From the NCBI RefSeq assembly GCF_027579695.1, contig NC_083570.1:4495001-4559000 (forward strand): a stretch of DNA of 64,000 bases, in the 5' to 3' direction. The first letter of the stretch is position 1. Every line of letters starts with the position of its first letter. The notes below the pieces were generated by a model. The model ran no database searches. It was not told the DNA's origin and saw nothing but the letters and a program-made list of their open reading frames with translations. The stretch is from Neoarius graeffei. Its lineage: Eukaryota; Chordata; Actinopteri; Siluriformes; Ariidae. A program made the position numbers and the translations under genes. Positions 1 through 9,937 of this stretch are shown piece after piece.

Positions 1-472
1 TATGTTCAGAGCAGATCTTCTCTTGGAGTTTTGCTGAGGCTTCAGTTAATGTGTGTTTTTTCAAAGCAGGAACTTCAAGATGAGGTTTCAGATGAATTTC
101 ACAAAATGAAGCCAAACACATCAGACAGGACTTGACAGCTTTGTGTTTTCTCCCGGTGCAGAAATCACACTCCACATCTCCAGGTCCAGCATAACAGTGA
201 GCAGGAGAAGCAGCTTGGACTTCAGTCTTCTTCAGTTTCTCCACCACTTCAGCCAGCATAGTGTTTCTGTGTAGAACAGGCCTTGTAGTGAAAGTGTCTC
301 TGCACTGAGGACAGCTGTAGACGCCCTTCTGATCCTCCTGATCCCAGTGGCCATTAATACACACCATACAGAAACTGTGACCACAAGAGATAGCCACCGG
401 ATCCTTCAGGAGATCCAGACACACTGGACACCTAAACTGGTCCTGAGACACTGACATACTGGCCTCGGCCAT
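1..472 (-). CDS. TRIM gene A, exon 1 (RING + B-boxes), partial at window edge
   Basis: This is the first coding exon of a tripartite-motif protein, probably an E3 ubiquitin ligase of the fish finTRIM/TRIM16-25-like group. The frame is open from the ATG at 472 to the window edge, about 157 codons. It begins MAEASMSVSQDQFRCPVCLD. The RING reads CPVC, then CGHSFC, then CINGH, then CPQC, i.e. the C3HC4 spacing. A first B-box-like zinc site follows (CDFC, CLMC, HLKPH), and the window ends inside the second B-box at CSEH. It is nearly identical to the gene B exon at 12411-13001, which fixes the start. The remaining exons (coiled coil, B30.2) would lie to the left of the window. Family function in ubiquitination and antiviral immunity is known in general; the substrate here is unknown. 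Confidence 0.88.
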   Translation of the reverse strand, partial: MAEASMSVSQDQFRCPVCLDLLKDPVAISCGHSFCMVCINGHWDQEDQKGVYSCPQCRDTFTTRPVLHRNTMLAEVVEKLKKTEVQAASPAHCYAGPGDVECDFCTGRKHKAVKSCLMCLASFCEIHLKPHLEVPALKKHTLTEASAKLQEKICSEH

Positions 473-1313
473 TTTCCTGAAATCACAGAGAGAGAGAGAT
501 CAGGTTCGTTTTCTCTGAAATGAGGAGTTACTTCCTGGTTCTGTGTGTGAAAGAGCAATAGAGGAAGAGGAGGAGCACAAACACAGAGAGATCATGAACA
601 CTCCTCTATTCACCATTTCATCTCCCTTCAGTGCAGAAATGTAACCCATTTAGCTGCACTGATTAGGATTAATTTCATGAAATACACACAGATCATGATG
701 GCCAGATGAAACCTCATGAAACACTAAAGCTTTCTTGTAAGGATGGGTGGATCGATACCACAATATTAATATTTTGATCCATTATTGTTCAGTCTTGAGA
801 ATCAATCCTTCTGTTAAAAAATCAGTAAGAAGGACTGCTTTCAAGTGCTGATTTCATTAATTTAATTTAATTATTATTTTTTTATTTTTGGTTAGGATAG
901 GAACTAGATTTCCTTTCACCTTCTTGCTCCACTCCCAACAGTGGCAGTCGTGAGGCATTCGTGAGAGCCCAGGTAAACTACTGCCATAATTAACCTTGAC
1001 AGAAAATGTTGATTTAACACACAGTGTTTTCAGTGATCGTTATGTGGGTGGTGTACCCTGAGCTCGACATAAAATCTGGAGAGCTCAGAGCCTATTCCCC
1101 GCTGTAGAGACGAGTGAAGCCATCTGGCTGCCATCTTACCCTCCCATCGTGTGTATTCGGCTCATGTGTTAAACCGTGGTATCTGATCAGCTTTGCCCGA
1201 AGAAAAGTATCTCCTGACTTTTTTCCCCATTTCATTACCTCCTCTTATTTTCTCAACTTCACCCACATTCCTTACATATTTGTGTCGCGCTCCCCTTCAC
1301 TGTTTTTTTTTTT
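473..1313. other. Upstream flank of TRIM-A, duplicated upstream of TRIM-B
   Basis: No host coding sequence was recognised. The stretch is nearly identical to 13002-13862 upstream of gene B, so it is part of the tandem duplication unit and probably holds the 5' untranslated region and promoter. A short GA repeat at about 487-500 is much longer in the gene B copy. A poly-T run at about 1302-1316 leads into the target site of gypsy element 1. The ORFs of 60-100 codons here show no recognisable domain. Confidence 0.6.
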
Positions 1314-1318
1314 TTTAC
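1314..1318. repeat. Target-site duplication of gypsy element 1 (left)
   Basis: TTTAC immediately precedes the 5' LTR and is repeated exactly at 6225-6229 after the 3' LTR. Confidence 0.9.
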
Positions 1319-1606
1319 TGTGGCAGCAGGGACGTGGTCAAGCGTCGGTCTGTGAATGGAGGGCGGACTCAGGGAAGGTAAGTGGCAGAATCACTGCACC
1401 TGACAGGAATTAACCTGTGTCTGTGTCTCTTCCCCAGTGACCGCGCCCTATAAGAGGAGAGGGAGAGTGGAGGAAGGGAGCTACTCCCCAACCTGGATAC
1501 TTGTGTGTGTATGTGTGTAGTTAAAAGCTGAAAAGCTTCAATAAATGAGTTTTTGAGAACTCAGTTCTGGCCTGCCGTGCTCCACCCACCTAGAACACTT
1601 GCTACA
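1319..1606 (+). repeat. 5' LTR of gypsy element 1
   Basis: The 288-bp repeat begins TGTGGCAGCAGGGACG and ends AACACTTGCTACA. An AATAAA-type signal lies near 1540 (CAATAAATGAG). It matches the 3' LTR at 5919-6224 with small substitutions and an 18-bp length difference. A primer binding site (TGGTGCCAAAACCCGGGG, 1608-1625) follows directly. Confidence 0.92.
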
Positions 1607-1650
1607 GTGGTGCCAAAACCCGGGGATGGAGCGCAGGAGAGAACAGCCAC

Positions 1651-2289
1651 ATGGAGTCCTCCCCCTTCAAGGACCTGATCCATGCCCTCGCCACGGCCCA
1701 ACAGAGCCAGCACCAGGTGCTGGTCGCCCTCCGGAAGGAACAGGAGCAAAGGTTCGAGGCCCTGGTGCTGGCGCAGCAGGAAGATCACCAGGCGTTCCGG
1801 CAGCTACTCGTGTCAGCAGGGTCCACCACCTCCACTGCCGCGGGCACTCTCCACCTCACCCTAATGAAGATGGTGGGCCCGCACAACGACCCCGAGGCCT
1901 TCCTCACTCTCTTTGAGCAGGCAGCAGATGCAAGGGGTTGGCCGGTGGAACAGCGCGCGGCGCGCCTCCTCCCCCTGCTCATGGGCGAGGCGCAGCTGGC
2001 CGCGCTACAGCTCCCCGCTGACAGCCGGCTGGTTTACGCAGACCTCCGCAGGGCCGTCCTCCAGTGCATGGGTCACACTCCAGAGCAGCAGCGGCAGCGC
2101 TTCCGCGCACTGCGCCTGGAGGAGGTCGGCTGGCCGTTTGCGTTTGGCCAGCAACTCCGGGACGCCTGCCGCCGGTGGCTGAGGGCCAACAACCGCGACA
2201 CCATCGATCTGGTGGTGCTGGAGCAGTTCTTCGCTCGACTTACGGAAGAAACCACAGAGTGGGTCCAGTGCCATCACCCGGTGTCCTGA
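1651..2289 (+). pseudogene. gag of gypsy element 1, with SCAN-like capsid region
   Basis: The 212-codon open frame starts MESSPFKDLIHALATAQQSQ just after the primer binding site and has a glutamine/glutamate-rich N-terminal helix. Its C-terminal half resembles a SCAN domain: a segment ending RRWLRANN (near 2170-2190) is followed by DLVVLEQFFARL (near 2212-2247) and WVQCHHP, the order seen in SCAN domains (RWLR then LLVLEQF). SCAN domains are known to derive from Gmr1-like gag capsids, which fits the element's gene order. A stop at 2287-2289 separates this frame from the knuckle-protease frame. Confidence 0.8.
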
Positions 2290-2298
2290 ATCAGGCTA

Positions 2299-2365
2299 TT
2301 GAGCTGGCGGAGGACCATATGGAGGCTGTTCCAACGGCAGGACAGCATGTCTCCCCTTCTCCCCT

Positions 2366-2401
<36 letters not shown>

Positions 2402-3399
2402 CTTCTGTTCCTCGCCCCATTCCACCACTGCGGAGGCGGGGGCCGGCTCCACCCCAGCCGGCCCGCTGCACCCGCGGTGTTCTACCGTTTCCTACTTCCG
2501 TGTCTGTGTCTTCCCCCCCTCAGGTGAGTGATATCTGGAACACCGGTGCAGAGAGAGAGCCTGGGCTGGTGTGCTGGTGCTGCGGGGAGCTGGGGCACCT
2601 CCAGCATCAGTGCTCAGCGATGGAGGTGGGCACAGTGGTCCGGATCCCCGATGCGCCAGGAACCGCCCTCGATCGGGCCGGAGCATATCGCATACCAGTG
2701 AGTATCCAAGGGGATACGTATCAGGCTTTTGTGGACTCTGGCTGTAATCAGAACTCAATCCATCAAAGCCTGGTGCAAGATGAGGCATTGGGAAGAGCAC
2801 AGTTGGTGAAGGTGTTGTGTGTGCACGGGGATGTTCACAACTACCCTTTAGTGTCGGTCCACATTCTGTTTCGAGGGGAGAAATTTAGAGTTCAGGTGGT
2901 GGTTAATCCTCGCCTTACCCACTCGATAATTTTGGGGACTGATTGGCCAGGATTTCAGGATTTAATGACGCACTTGGTGAAGAGTGGGTCCTGCCATAGT
3001 TCAGCGGGGAGAGGTCCCGGTGTGGCATTTGCGGGAGCAGCTGTCACAGAGCCGTCTATGTCATCACCGCGTCAGTGTGAGGAGCAGCAGGCCCCTCTTC
3101 CCCCTCTCGGGGAATCCCTCGCAGATTTTCCGTTAGAGCAATCGCGAGACAAGTCTCTGTGGCATGCATTTGAGCAAGTGAGAGTAATCGATGGTCAAAT
3201 GCTCCATCCAAACGCCACCCTGTCCTTCCCCTATTTTTCCATTATTAAGGATGGGTTATACCGAGTGACGCAGGACACTCAGACTAAGGAACAAATAACC
3301 CAACTTTTGATCCTAAAGAGCCGCCAGGAATTGGTATTCCAGGCGGCTCACTTTAATCCCATGGCTGTACACTTAGGGCAGGATAAGACACTAGCCTGA
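2299..3399 (+). pseudogene. Gypsy element 1: CCHC knuckle, protease and integrase zinc-domain start
   Basis: The frame continues gag and pol. A CT microsatellite (about 2369-2400) encodes a Ser/Leu stretch and probably shifted the frame. A CCHC knuckle, CWCCGELGHLQHQC, is at 2572-2613. The aspartic protease motif AFVDSGCN has its DSG at 2734-2742. Toward the end comes the beginning of the integrase HHCC domain (AAHFNPMAVHLGQDKT). The frame ends at a TGA near 3397; the next codons, in the same reading sense, continue the HHCC domain. Confidence 0.8.
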
Positions 3400-3402
3400 A
3401 TA

Positions 3403-4281
3403 ATGGCCCGGTTCTATTGGCCATGGATTCACAGCGATGTCCGTAGATGGTGTACGGCATGCCATGAATGCCAGTTAGTAAATCCAGTGGCCATCCCAAA
3501 AGCACCTTTGTGCCCTCTACCAATAATCGAGACCCCGTTTGAAAGAATTGGGATGGATCTTGTTGGGCCATTAGATTGGTCAACATGAGGGTATCGCTTT
3601 ATTTTAGTTCTGGTGGACTATGCAACATGATATCTGGAAGCAGTGCTGCTTCACAATATCTCCGCACGTAGTATTGCAGAAGCACTCTTCCACGTCATCT
3701 CCCGAGTCGGAATCCCCAAAGAGATTCTGAATGATCAGGGCACTACGTTTATGTCATGCACACTGCGCGAACTGTATGGGTTACTGGGAATCAAGCCGAT
3801 CCGCACCAGCGTTTATCACCCACAAATGGACGGCTTAGTCAAACAGTTTAATCGCACCCTCAAAAACATAATTAAAAAATTTGTAATTGAGGACGCACAT
3901 AACTGGGATAAATGGCTCGAGCCCCTGCTTTTCGCAGTGTGAGAGGTCCCACAAGCCTCCACAGGGTTCTCCCCATTTGAATTATTATATGGGCGTAAGC
4001 CACGCGGCATCCTAGATGTGCTGCAGGAAAATTGGGAAGAGGGCCCTTCCCCGAGCAAAAATGAAATTCAATACGTTATTGACCTGTGCGCAAAACTCCA
4101 CACACTCACACACCTAACCCAGGAGAATTTGCAGCAGGCTCAAGAACGTCAAGTCCGCCTGTACAACAGGGGCATGCACCTTAGGGAATTCACACCGGGA
4201 GACAAAGTACTCGTGTTGTTGCCCACATCGATCTCTAAATTAATCGCCAGGTGGCAAGGACCCTTTGAGGTCACACGGTGA
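3403..4281 (+). pseudogene. Gypsy element 1: integrase, interrupted by stops
   Basis: Integrase joins element DNA into the host chromosome. Visible parts are the zinc-domain cysteines (WCTACHEC, near 3450), the first catalytic aspartate in GMDLVGPLD (near 3550) and the second in LNDQGTTF (near 3730). The expected third acidic residue is a lysine: the motif reads DGLVKQFNRTL with AAA at 3841-3843, where family members have VERFNRTL. The C-terminal domain contains PGDKVLVLLPTS and WQGPFEV (to 4278). Stops lie near 3586, 3627 and 3940. The coding lies upstream of reverse transcriptase, which is unusual for Ty3/gypsy. Confidence 0.85.
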
Positions 4282-4302
4282 GTCGGGGACGTCGACTATG
4301 AG

Positions 4303-5367
4303 GTGAGGCGAATGGACAGGGGTGGGGCGTTACAGATATACCACCTCAATCTGTTAAAACGTTGGTGCGAGGAGGTCCCCATGGCACTGGTGTCGGTGGT
4401 TCCAGAGAAGGCGGAGCTGGGGCCGGAGGTTCAAAAGGGAAAATCGGCATCACCCACTGCTCCGGTCCCCTGTGGAGCCCACCTCTCCCTGACCCAGCTT
4501 GCGGAGGTCGCCTGGTTGCAAACAGAATTTTCTGACGTGTTCTCGCCCCTGCCCAGCCACACCCACCTCATAGAACACCACATTAAGATGCCCCCGGGGG
4601 TAGTAGTGCACAGCCGCCCTTACAGACTGGCCAAACACAAGAAAAAGGTGGTTCGGGAAGAACTTGAGGCCATGCACGAAATGGGCATTGTCAAGTAGTC
4701 CCACAGTGACTGGAGCGGTCCGGTGGTCTTGGTTCCCAAGGCTGACGGGTCGGTCTGGTTCTGTGTGGACTATAGAAAAGTCAACGCGGTGTCTAAATTT
4801 GATTCATACCCAATGCAACGTATTGATGAGTTGCTCGATCGACTAGGCACGGCTCATTTTTATTCGACACTGGATTTGACAAAGGGATATTGGCAGATCC
4901 CCTTGACTCCACTATCCCGAGAGAAAACGGCCTTTTCCACACCGTTTGGCTTACACCAGTTCGTCACACTTCCGTTTGGGCTGTTTGGGGCGCCGGCTAC
5001 ATTCCAGCAGCTTATGGATAGGGTCGTCCGCCCCCACGCCACCCATGCGGCCGCATACCTAGATGACATTATTATTTATAGTAATGACTGGCCGTGGCAC
5101 CTAAAACACCTGAGGGCCGTCCTGGGGTCGCTGAGGCGAGTGGGGCTCACAGCCAACCTGAAGAAGTGTGCGATTGGGTGGGTGGAAGTATGGTATCTGG
5201 GCTTCCACTTGGGCAATGGCCAAGTGCGTCCCCAAATCAATAAGACAGCAGCGATTGCGGCCTGCCCGAGGCCCAAGACCAAAAAGGGGGTGAGACAGTT
5301 CCTGGGGCTGGCTGGCTACTATTGTAGGTTTATACCTAATTATTCGGACATCACCAGCACTAGGTAG
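4303..5367 (+). pseudogene. Gypsy element 1: reverse transcriptase, interrupted
   Basis: The N-terminal part (4303-4698) contains the lead-in typical of gypsy reverse transcriptases (HHIKMPPGVVVHSRPYRLA). A TAG near 4696 interrupts it, and 4723-5367 carries the palm: VLVPKADGSVWFCVDYRKVN, then LDLTKGYWQIPL, LPFGLFGAPATFQQLMD and the catalytic YLDD at 5056-5067, followed by the thumb (FLGLAGYYCRFIPNY). Active-site residues are kept but the frame is broken by single stops, so this is a decayed copy. Confidence 0.9.
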
Positions 5368-5901
5368 TGAGACTGATCTCACTAAAAAGGGGGCACCAGT
5401 GGCCGGAGCAATGCCAGCAGGCTTTCTCTAAGGTAAAAACTGCACTGTGTGGGGGGCCACTTTTGCACTCCCCTGACTTTTCTCTCCCTTTGTCTTACAG
5501 ATGGACGCATCAGACAGAGGGCTGGGGGCTGTTCTGTCCCAGGAGGTGGAGGGGGAGGACCATCCAGTGCTGCACAGTACATCAGCCTCAAGCTGTCGGT
5601 GCGCGAGGGCAGGTACAGCACTATAGAGAAGGAATGCCTTGCCATCAAGTGGGTGGTCCTTGCCCTCCGTTACTATCTGCTGGGGCACCCTTTCACCCTC
5701 TGGTCGGACCAAGCGCCCCTGCAGTGGCTCCACCACATGAAGGATGCCAACGCGTGGATCACCTGTTGGTATCTGGCACTCCAGCCGTTTAAGTTCGAGG
5801 TGGTCCACAGGCCGGGGGCGCAGATGGTTGTGGCGGACTTCCTCTCCCATCGGGGGGGGGGGGGGGGAGTTGGCTGCAGGCCAGATGGCTCCCCGGCCTG
5901 A
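5367..5901 (+). pseudogene. Gypsy element 1: RNase H, frameshifted
   Basis: Starting near 5501 the frame reads MDASDRGLGAVLSQ, the RNase H start motif, but the frame then shifts; the continuation is in the 5449-5901 frame with YSTIEKECLAIKW (near 5613) and WSDQAPLQWL. It ends VVADFLSHRG at a 16-nt G run (about 5852-5867), a likely slippage site. No integrase follows; only a short purine-rich tract (about 5903-5918) separates it from the 3' LTR, confirming that RNase H is the last pol domain. Confidence 0.82.
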
Positions 5902-5918
5902 GTCAGGTGGTGAGGGTA

Positions 5919-6224
5919 TGTGGCAGTGGGAGCGTGGTCAAGCGGCGGTCTGTGAATGGAGGGCGGAGTCAGGGAAGGTAAGTGGCGGAATCACTGCACC
6001 TGATGGGAATTAACCTGTGTTTGTGTGTCTTCCCCATTGACCACGCCCAATAAGAGGAGAGGGAGAGCAGAGGAAGGGAGCTACTCCCCAACCTGGATAC
6101 TTGTGTCCGTGCGTGTGTGTATGTGTGTAGTTAAAAGCTGAAAAGCTACAATAAACGAGTTTTTGAGAACTCAGTTCTGGCCTGCCATGCTTCTGTGCCC
6201 CACCCACCTAGAACACTTGCTACA
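5919..6224 (+). repeat. 3' LTR of gypsy element 1
   Basis: The 306-bp repeat begins TGTGGCAGTGGGAGCG and ends AACACTTGCTACA, and is followed by the second TTTAC duplication (6225-6229). It differs from the 5' LTR by scattered substitutions and small indels, so the insertion is not very recent. Confidence 0.92.
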
Positions 6225-6229
6225 TTTAC

Positions 6230-7560
6230 CTTTTCCATTTCAGTCTCTGATAATTTTTTTGAATGTCTCTTCATTACTACTGTAATTGTTTTCACAGAGA
6301 TTATTTCAGCTTTTCTCTTATACAGTGTATCTTTCTCTTTCATATATTTCTTCTCCCTTATCTATAATTTACTTACGTATATAGTAAGTTTTGGACCTTG
6401 CCCATATCATCTGTTAATGCATGCATGCTGACTTCACTTTCTTATGAAACTCAGCTGTGTTATCTTCATATCTGCAATTTTTTATTCAGTGCTCCAGCCC
6501 TCTGCAGACTAACTCGTATACGTAAGCAATGAGTGCCTCGCTGCAGTCGCCATCAGTCCCGCCCATGAGCCTGGCTCTCAGCCAGCTGTCCCTCATGAAA
6601 AGAATCTCAACACTTTTGCAGTCCGCCCGAAGCAACTGTCGAAGCTGTTTAACTGCGAAACTGCTCAAAGCAAGCTGTGACACGTTGAGCGTATGTTTGA
6701 ACAGCTAACCAGGTTTCTGAAGCATAAATATAAAAATTTCAATCTGGTTCTGATCTCTCCAAAGTAACAGGTGTTAAAAAATACCAGAATGAATCCTGGA
6801 CTGCTTTCTTTACATGTTTTAAAACTGTATGGGATGAACATGCACCATTGTCAGAGCTGATGTTATGGAAAATTAATCAACTCCTTCTGACCAATCAGAA
6901 CAGAGAACTGTATTGGATTTGTTGCTTTATTTTATTGAAAATGAAAAGAATCACAGACAGATCCAGTTCACAGAGACAGATTCATCATCATTATTCACAC
7001 AGACAATATATGACAACATTAAAAGAGATGTTTTTTGGAGGAAAAAGTCAGTTGTAGGTTTACAGTCATTTTCACAAACACATATTTAAGACACTGTAGT
7101 TATTTCCCACAGATTAAATAATCTAAAAATATCCATCCAAAGTGGAGAAAAACCCCGTTGCATATCAATCCAGCGGCTTGCTGACATCCTGACCTCAGTA
7201 TTAAAAGCTTCTGTCTGAAAATGAGTTCAGCACAGAAACTCCATCACTGGGGGAAACTTTATTCTCCTGTGCTCTTATCTTTTATTCTGCAAAGCTTTGA
7301 TTGTAATATTTGAATAAAAATCGCAAACTCACAGATAAACCTGGATTTATAAGGTTCTATCTGCGGGCCAATCATCATCCAGGCTGAATATGGGATGAAC
7401 ACGACATCGGCAGCCTGGATGTTCTAATGGAGTTTAAATATTGTTCAATGTTTTACAATCAAATCTCAGGGTTTAGAAACAACTTCAGATTTGAAAAAGT
7501 GAATGTGGATTTTACATCTTAGAACACAAGCAGAAAAATCAAATTCATTCCAAAAGTGAT
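6230..7560. other. Spacer between TRIM-A upstream region and TRIM-B 3' flank
   Basis: The first part, about 6230-6390, matches 19630-19790 (the continuation of the duplicated TRIM upstream flank beyond gypsy element 2). The rest is AT-rich with no recognised gene. Short ORFs at 6486-6683 (minus) and 6848-7057 (plus) show no domain. Confidence 0.45.
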
Positions 7561-7897
7561 GTTTTATTTTTATATAGTGTGACCTGAACAGGTTTAAAAT
7601 GTTGTTCTGTTCTGGCTTTATTACTGTTTATTAGTTATTTAATGAGACGCTGCTTAATATGAAACAAACACAACTTTATAATGAGAAGGTCATGAGATCA
7701 TTTTCTTTTTAAATTTGACGAGTTTCTTGTCTGACAGTTTTTAACATTTCCTTTTTAATTATTTTAAATTATTCATCTGTTTTAATTTTAATATTAAAAT
7801 AAGTGTTTTTGTGAAGCTGGATTGTGTTCTAGTGAAACAGACGACTGAGCAACAACGTGGCAACGTACAGGAATTTTACAGAAAACACTCCACACTT
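7560..7897. other. 3' flank of TRIM-B, shared with 25340-25935 and 50440-50569
   Basis: About 7560-7760 matches the orphan fragment at 25340-25935, and about 7780-7890 matches 50440-50569 downstream of gene C. This is the 3' untranslated/downstream part of the TRIM duplication unit. Confidence 0.65.
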
Positions 7898-8588
7898 TTA
7901 TTCTGGATCACACAATCTCGCAGAACCATAAAACAAGTAGAACCCAAACCCAGCGTATAGAGGCTGAGTGAATGTGGTGTGGACTCTGTGGAGGAGCTTC
8001 ATCGTGTCAGAGACGCTGTAGAAGGACAGAGTTCCTTCACTGTGATCCACATACACTCCTATTCTGGAGGCTGATGGAACTCTGAGATCAGTCTTAATGC
8101 TGTTGTGATAGAAAGAGAGAGAAGAAGAAGAACACCACAGACTCCAGGACTCATTGTTGCCTCCAAACCCACACTCATTACTCCATCCTTTCCTGATGAT
8201 GTCTTTATATGAGACCGATATAGACAACACACTACCATACCCGCTCCACTCCACCTCCCAGTAACAGCGTCCACACACACTCTCCTTACACAACACCTGC
8301 TCCCAGGAATCAAATCTCTCTGGATGATCAGAGTAACGCTGCTCTCTCTCATTGTCTCTCAGCGCTCTGTTCTTCTCAGACAGAATGAGGAGACGATGTG
8401 CCGTGTTGGGATCCAGAGTCAGATAACAGAAATCTAAAATAAAAGAGAAAAACAAACTGAACAATGTCAACATGTTGGAATTAATTCACACAATATATTT
8501 ACGTGAAGTGTGTGTGTGTTAGACGTACATTTCAGAAACTCTTCTCTGCTCTGTGGTTCTGGTCCTGAAATGATCTGAACTGCTGCAG
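7898..8588 (-). CDS. TRIM gene B, exons 5-6 (linker and B30.2/PRY-SPRY)
   Basis: Exon 5 is 8529-8588 (60 nt; acceptor CCACAG before 8588, donor GTACGT after 8529). Exon 6 is 7898-8433 (acceptor TTTTAG before 8433) and ends at a TAA (7898-7900). Together they encode the PRY-SPRY (B30.2) ligand-recognition domain: PRY LTLDPNTAHRLLILSEKNR, the strand VCGRCYWEVEWSG, and the SPRY end LYAGFGFY. In TRIM proteins this domain selects the target. Phases fit: exon 4 leaves one nucleotide, exon 5 passes it on, exon 6 has 536 nt. The intron between exons 5 and 6 is only 95 bp. Confidence 0.92.
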
Positions 8589-9559
8589 CTGTGGAGAGAA
8601 AAATGGAAACATGAGTTTGTGTAAAAGATGGAAAGAGTTTAAAGGTGCTGACTGCAAAGTTCTCTGAAATTAAAAAAAAAATTCTTGTGCATGGCATTTT
8701 CCTCTCTTTCATAAGACCAAGATCATGCGGACGAGGTGTAAACATTTTGATGCGCTGAGAGTCGCTTTTCTCTATTTTGGGACCGTTTTCCTACTTCTTG
8801 AAGTAAACAGTGTGGCCCTACGGAAACAGCCGAACACCAGGAGCCTTAACTAATGAGCGTAACTCTGGGACTGCGTCACACCAAGATGGCGATGTGCAGA
8901 AAACATCGTGACAATTATAAATTAAAAAATACCAGCAGATCGCGTGACATTCAAATGCTGAAATGTATGTGCACGCATTCACAGCTTCAAATGGTTTAAA
9001 GTCAGAGGAGGAATTTCGCTGTGCCTGAGTGTATATGTGACAAAATAAGGGCTTTTTCTTCTCAATTTAGCCACAGATGTATTTATTCTTCTTGAAAAGT
9101 GTTCAGCAAACCGGCTACCGGATTTGGGACACTACGACATCCTGAATTATTTGATATTTGCGATTTCTAAACACACCGGAAATACTAAAGGCAGACAAAA
9201 CTACAGATGCCTACCAATATTCCGAGGTAGGTTTTGTGCCAGAATGTTTTGGGAAATTTCCAAAAAAGAAAAATTGTGCTGGTCGTTGTCAAACACAAAG
9301 CTTGGCCGGATAAACAAATCCGCAGTTACGATGATGGCATGTGAAAGACCCCTACAGTATAACTCCATACTCGGTACTGTGGAGTCGAGCCCATGCATTC
9401 TAAAGCTAACATAGCAAAGAACTAGCGAGAATGATTTAGTTATCTGTCCAAAAAAAAAATGACATGCCATCTAACCTTGCTCTATCTTGCAGTTGCACTC
9501 ACTCGGCAGGCTTTCCTTTTCTTCAGCTTTGAGCTGCAGTGCCCAAGAGTGGTGGCGCG

Positions 9560-9660
9560 CATGTACGCAGAGGTTTTGCTCTCCTATGATGAGCTAAATT
9601 TCATTGTACATTTGTGCAGTGACAATAAAGGCATTCTATTTTATTCTATTCTATTCTTTT
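9560..9660 (+). mobile_element. LINE-like 3' tail with ATTCT repeats
   Basis: The stretch reads TTTCATTGTACATTTGTGCA, then GACAATAAAGGC and a run of ATTCT-type pentamers (about 9631-9657). That arrangement (AATAAA-type signal followed by short tandem repeats) is typical of the 3' ends of CR1/L2-group non-LTR elements. No coding sequence of that element is evident upstream. Confidence 0.5.
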
Positions 9661-9914
9661 CCGCTGGCTTTTAGGTGGTGGCAGAGCCGAGTCCACCATG
9701 TTTGCCCAGGCCGACTTGTCTTGCTGAACAGTAGGTCAAACACACCCCATTGTGGTCACGCAATATTGTTGCTCACTTGCTTCAGCAATTTTTGGAATTG
9801 TAAAATGCAGGACACTTTTTATCTCAGCAAAACAGTTAAACACAGGACACACAGTGTGTGTGTGCAGAAGCGAAACATCTTGAAACTCCAACAGGAACAG
9901 AAATAGAACATTTT

Positions 9915-9937
9915 CATCATCATCATCATCATCATCC
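9915..9937. repeat. (CAT)n microsatellite at the end of a LINE
   Basis: Seven or so CAT units follow the end of the minus-strand LINE frame; read on the minus strand they are (ATG/TGA)n and supply the LINE stop codon, so the LINE has practically no 3' untranslated region. Confidence 0.75.

Larger units (their letters stand above)
1319..6224 (+). mobile_element. Gypsy element 1: Gmr1-like Ty3/gypsy LTR retrotransposon (gag-PR-INT-RT-RH)
   Basis: This is a complete but mutated LTR retrotransposon of 4.9 kb. Two LTRs start TGTGGCAG and end TTGCTACA, and the element is flanked by a perfect 5-bp duplication TTTAC (1314-1318 and 6225-6229). A primer binding site TGGTGCCAAAACCC follows the 5' LTR at 1608. 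The domain order on the plus strand is gag, CCHC knuckle, protease, integrase (zinc domain, core, C-terminal domain), reverse transcriptase, RNase H. Integrase ahead of reverse transcriptase is the copia-like order known for Gmr1-type Ty3/gypsy elements of deuterostomes. Several in-frame stops and frameshifts and a lost integrase glutamate indicate it is not autonomous. It lies antisense to the TRIM array, upstream of gene A. Confidence 0.93.

Noticed and set aside
1114-1413. Small gene upstream of TRIM-A
   Set aside because: The frame runs from duplicated flank into the LTR of element 1, and its equivalent in the gene B flank is different; no domain.
5428-5850. Minus-strand ORFs of 88-140 codons across the RNase H of element 1
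   Set aside because: They are antisense shadows of the RNase H coding sequence.
9124-9470. ORFs on both strands of about 90 codons in the TRIM-B intron 4 insertion
   Set aside because: No domains, overlapping on both strands, and inside a mobile insertion.
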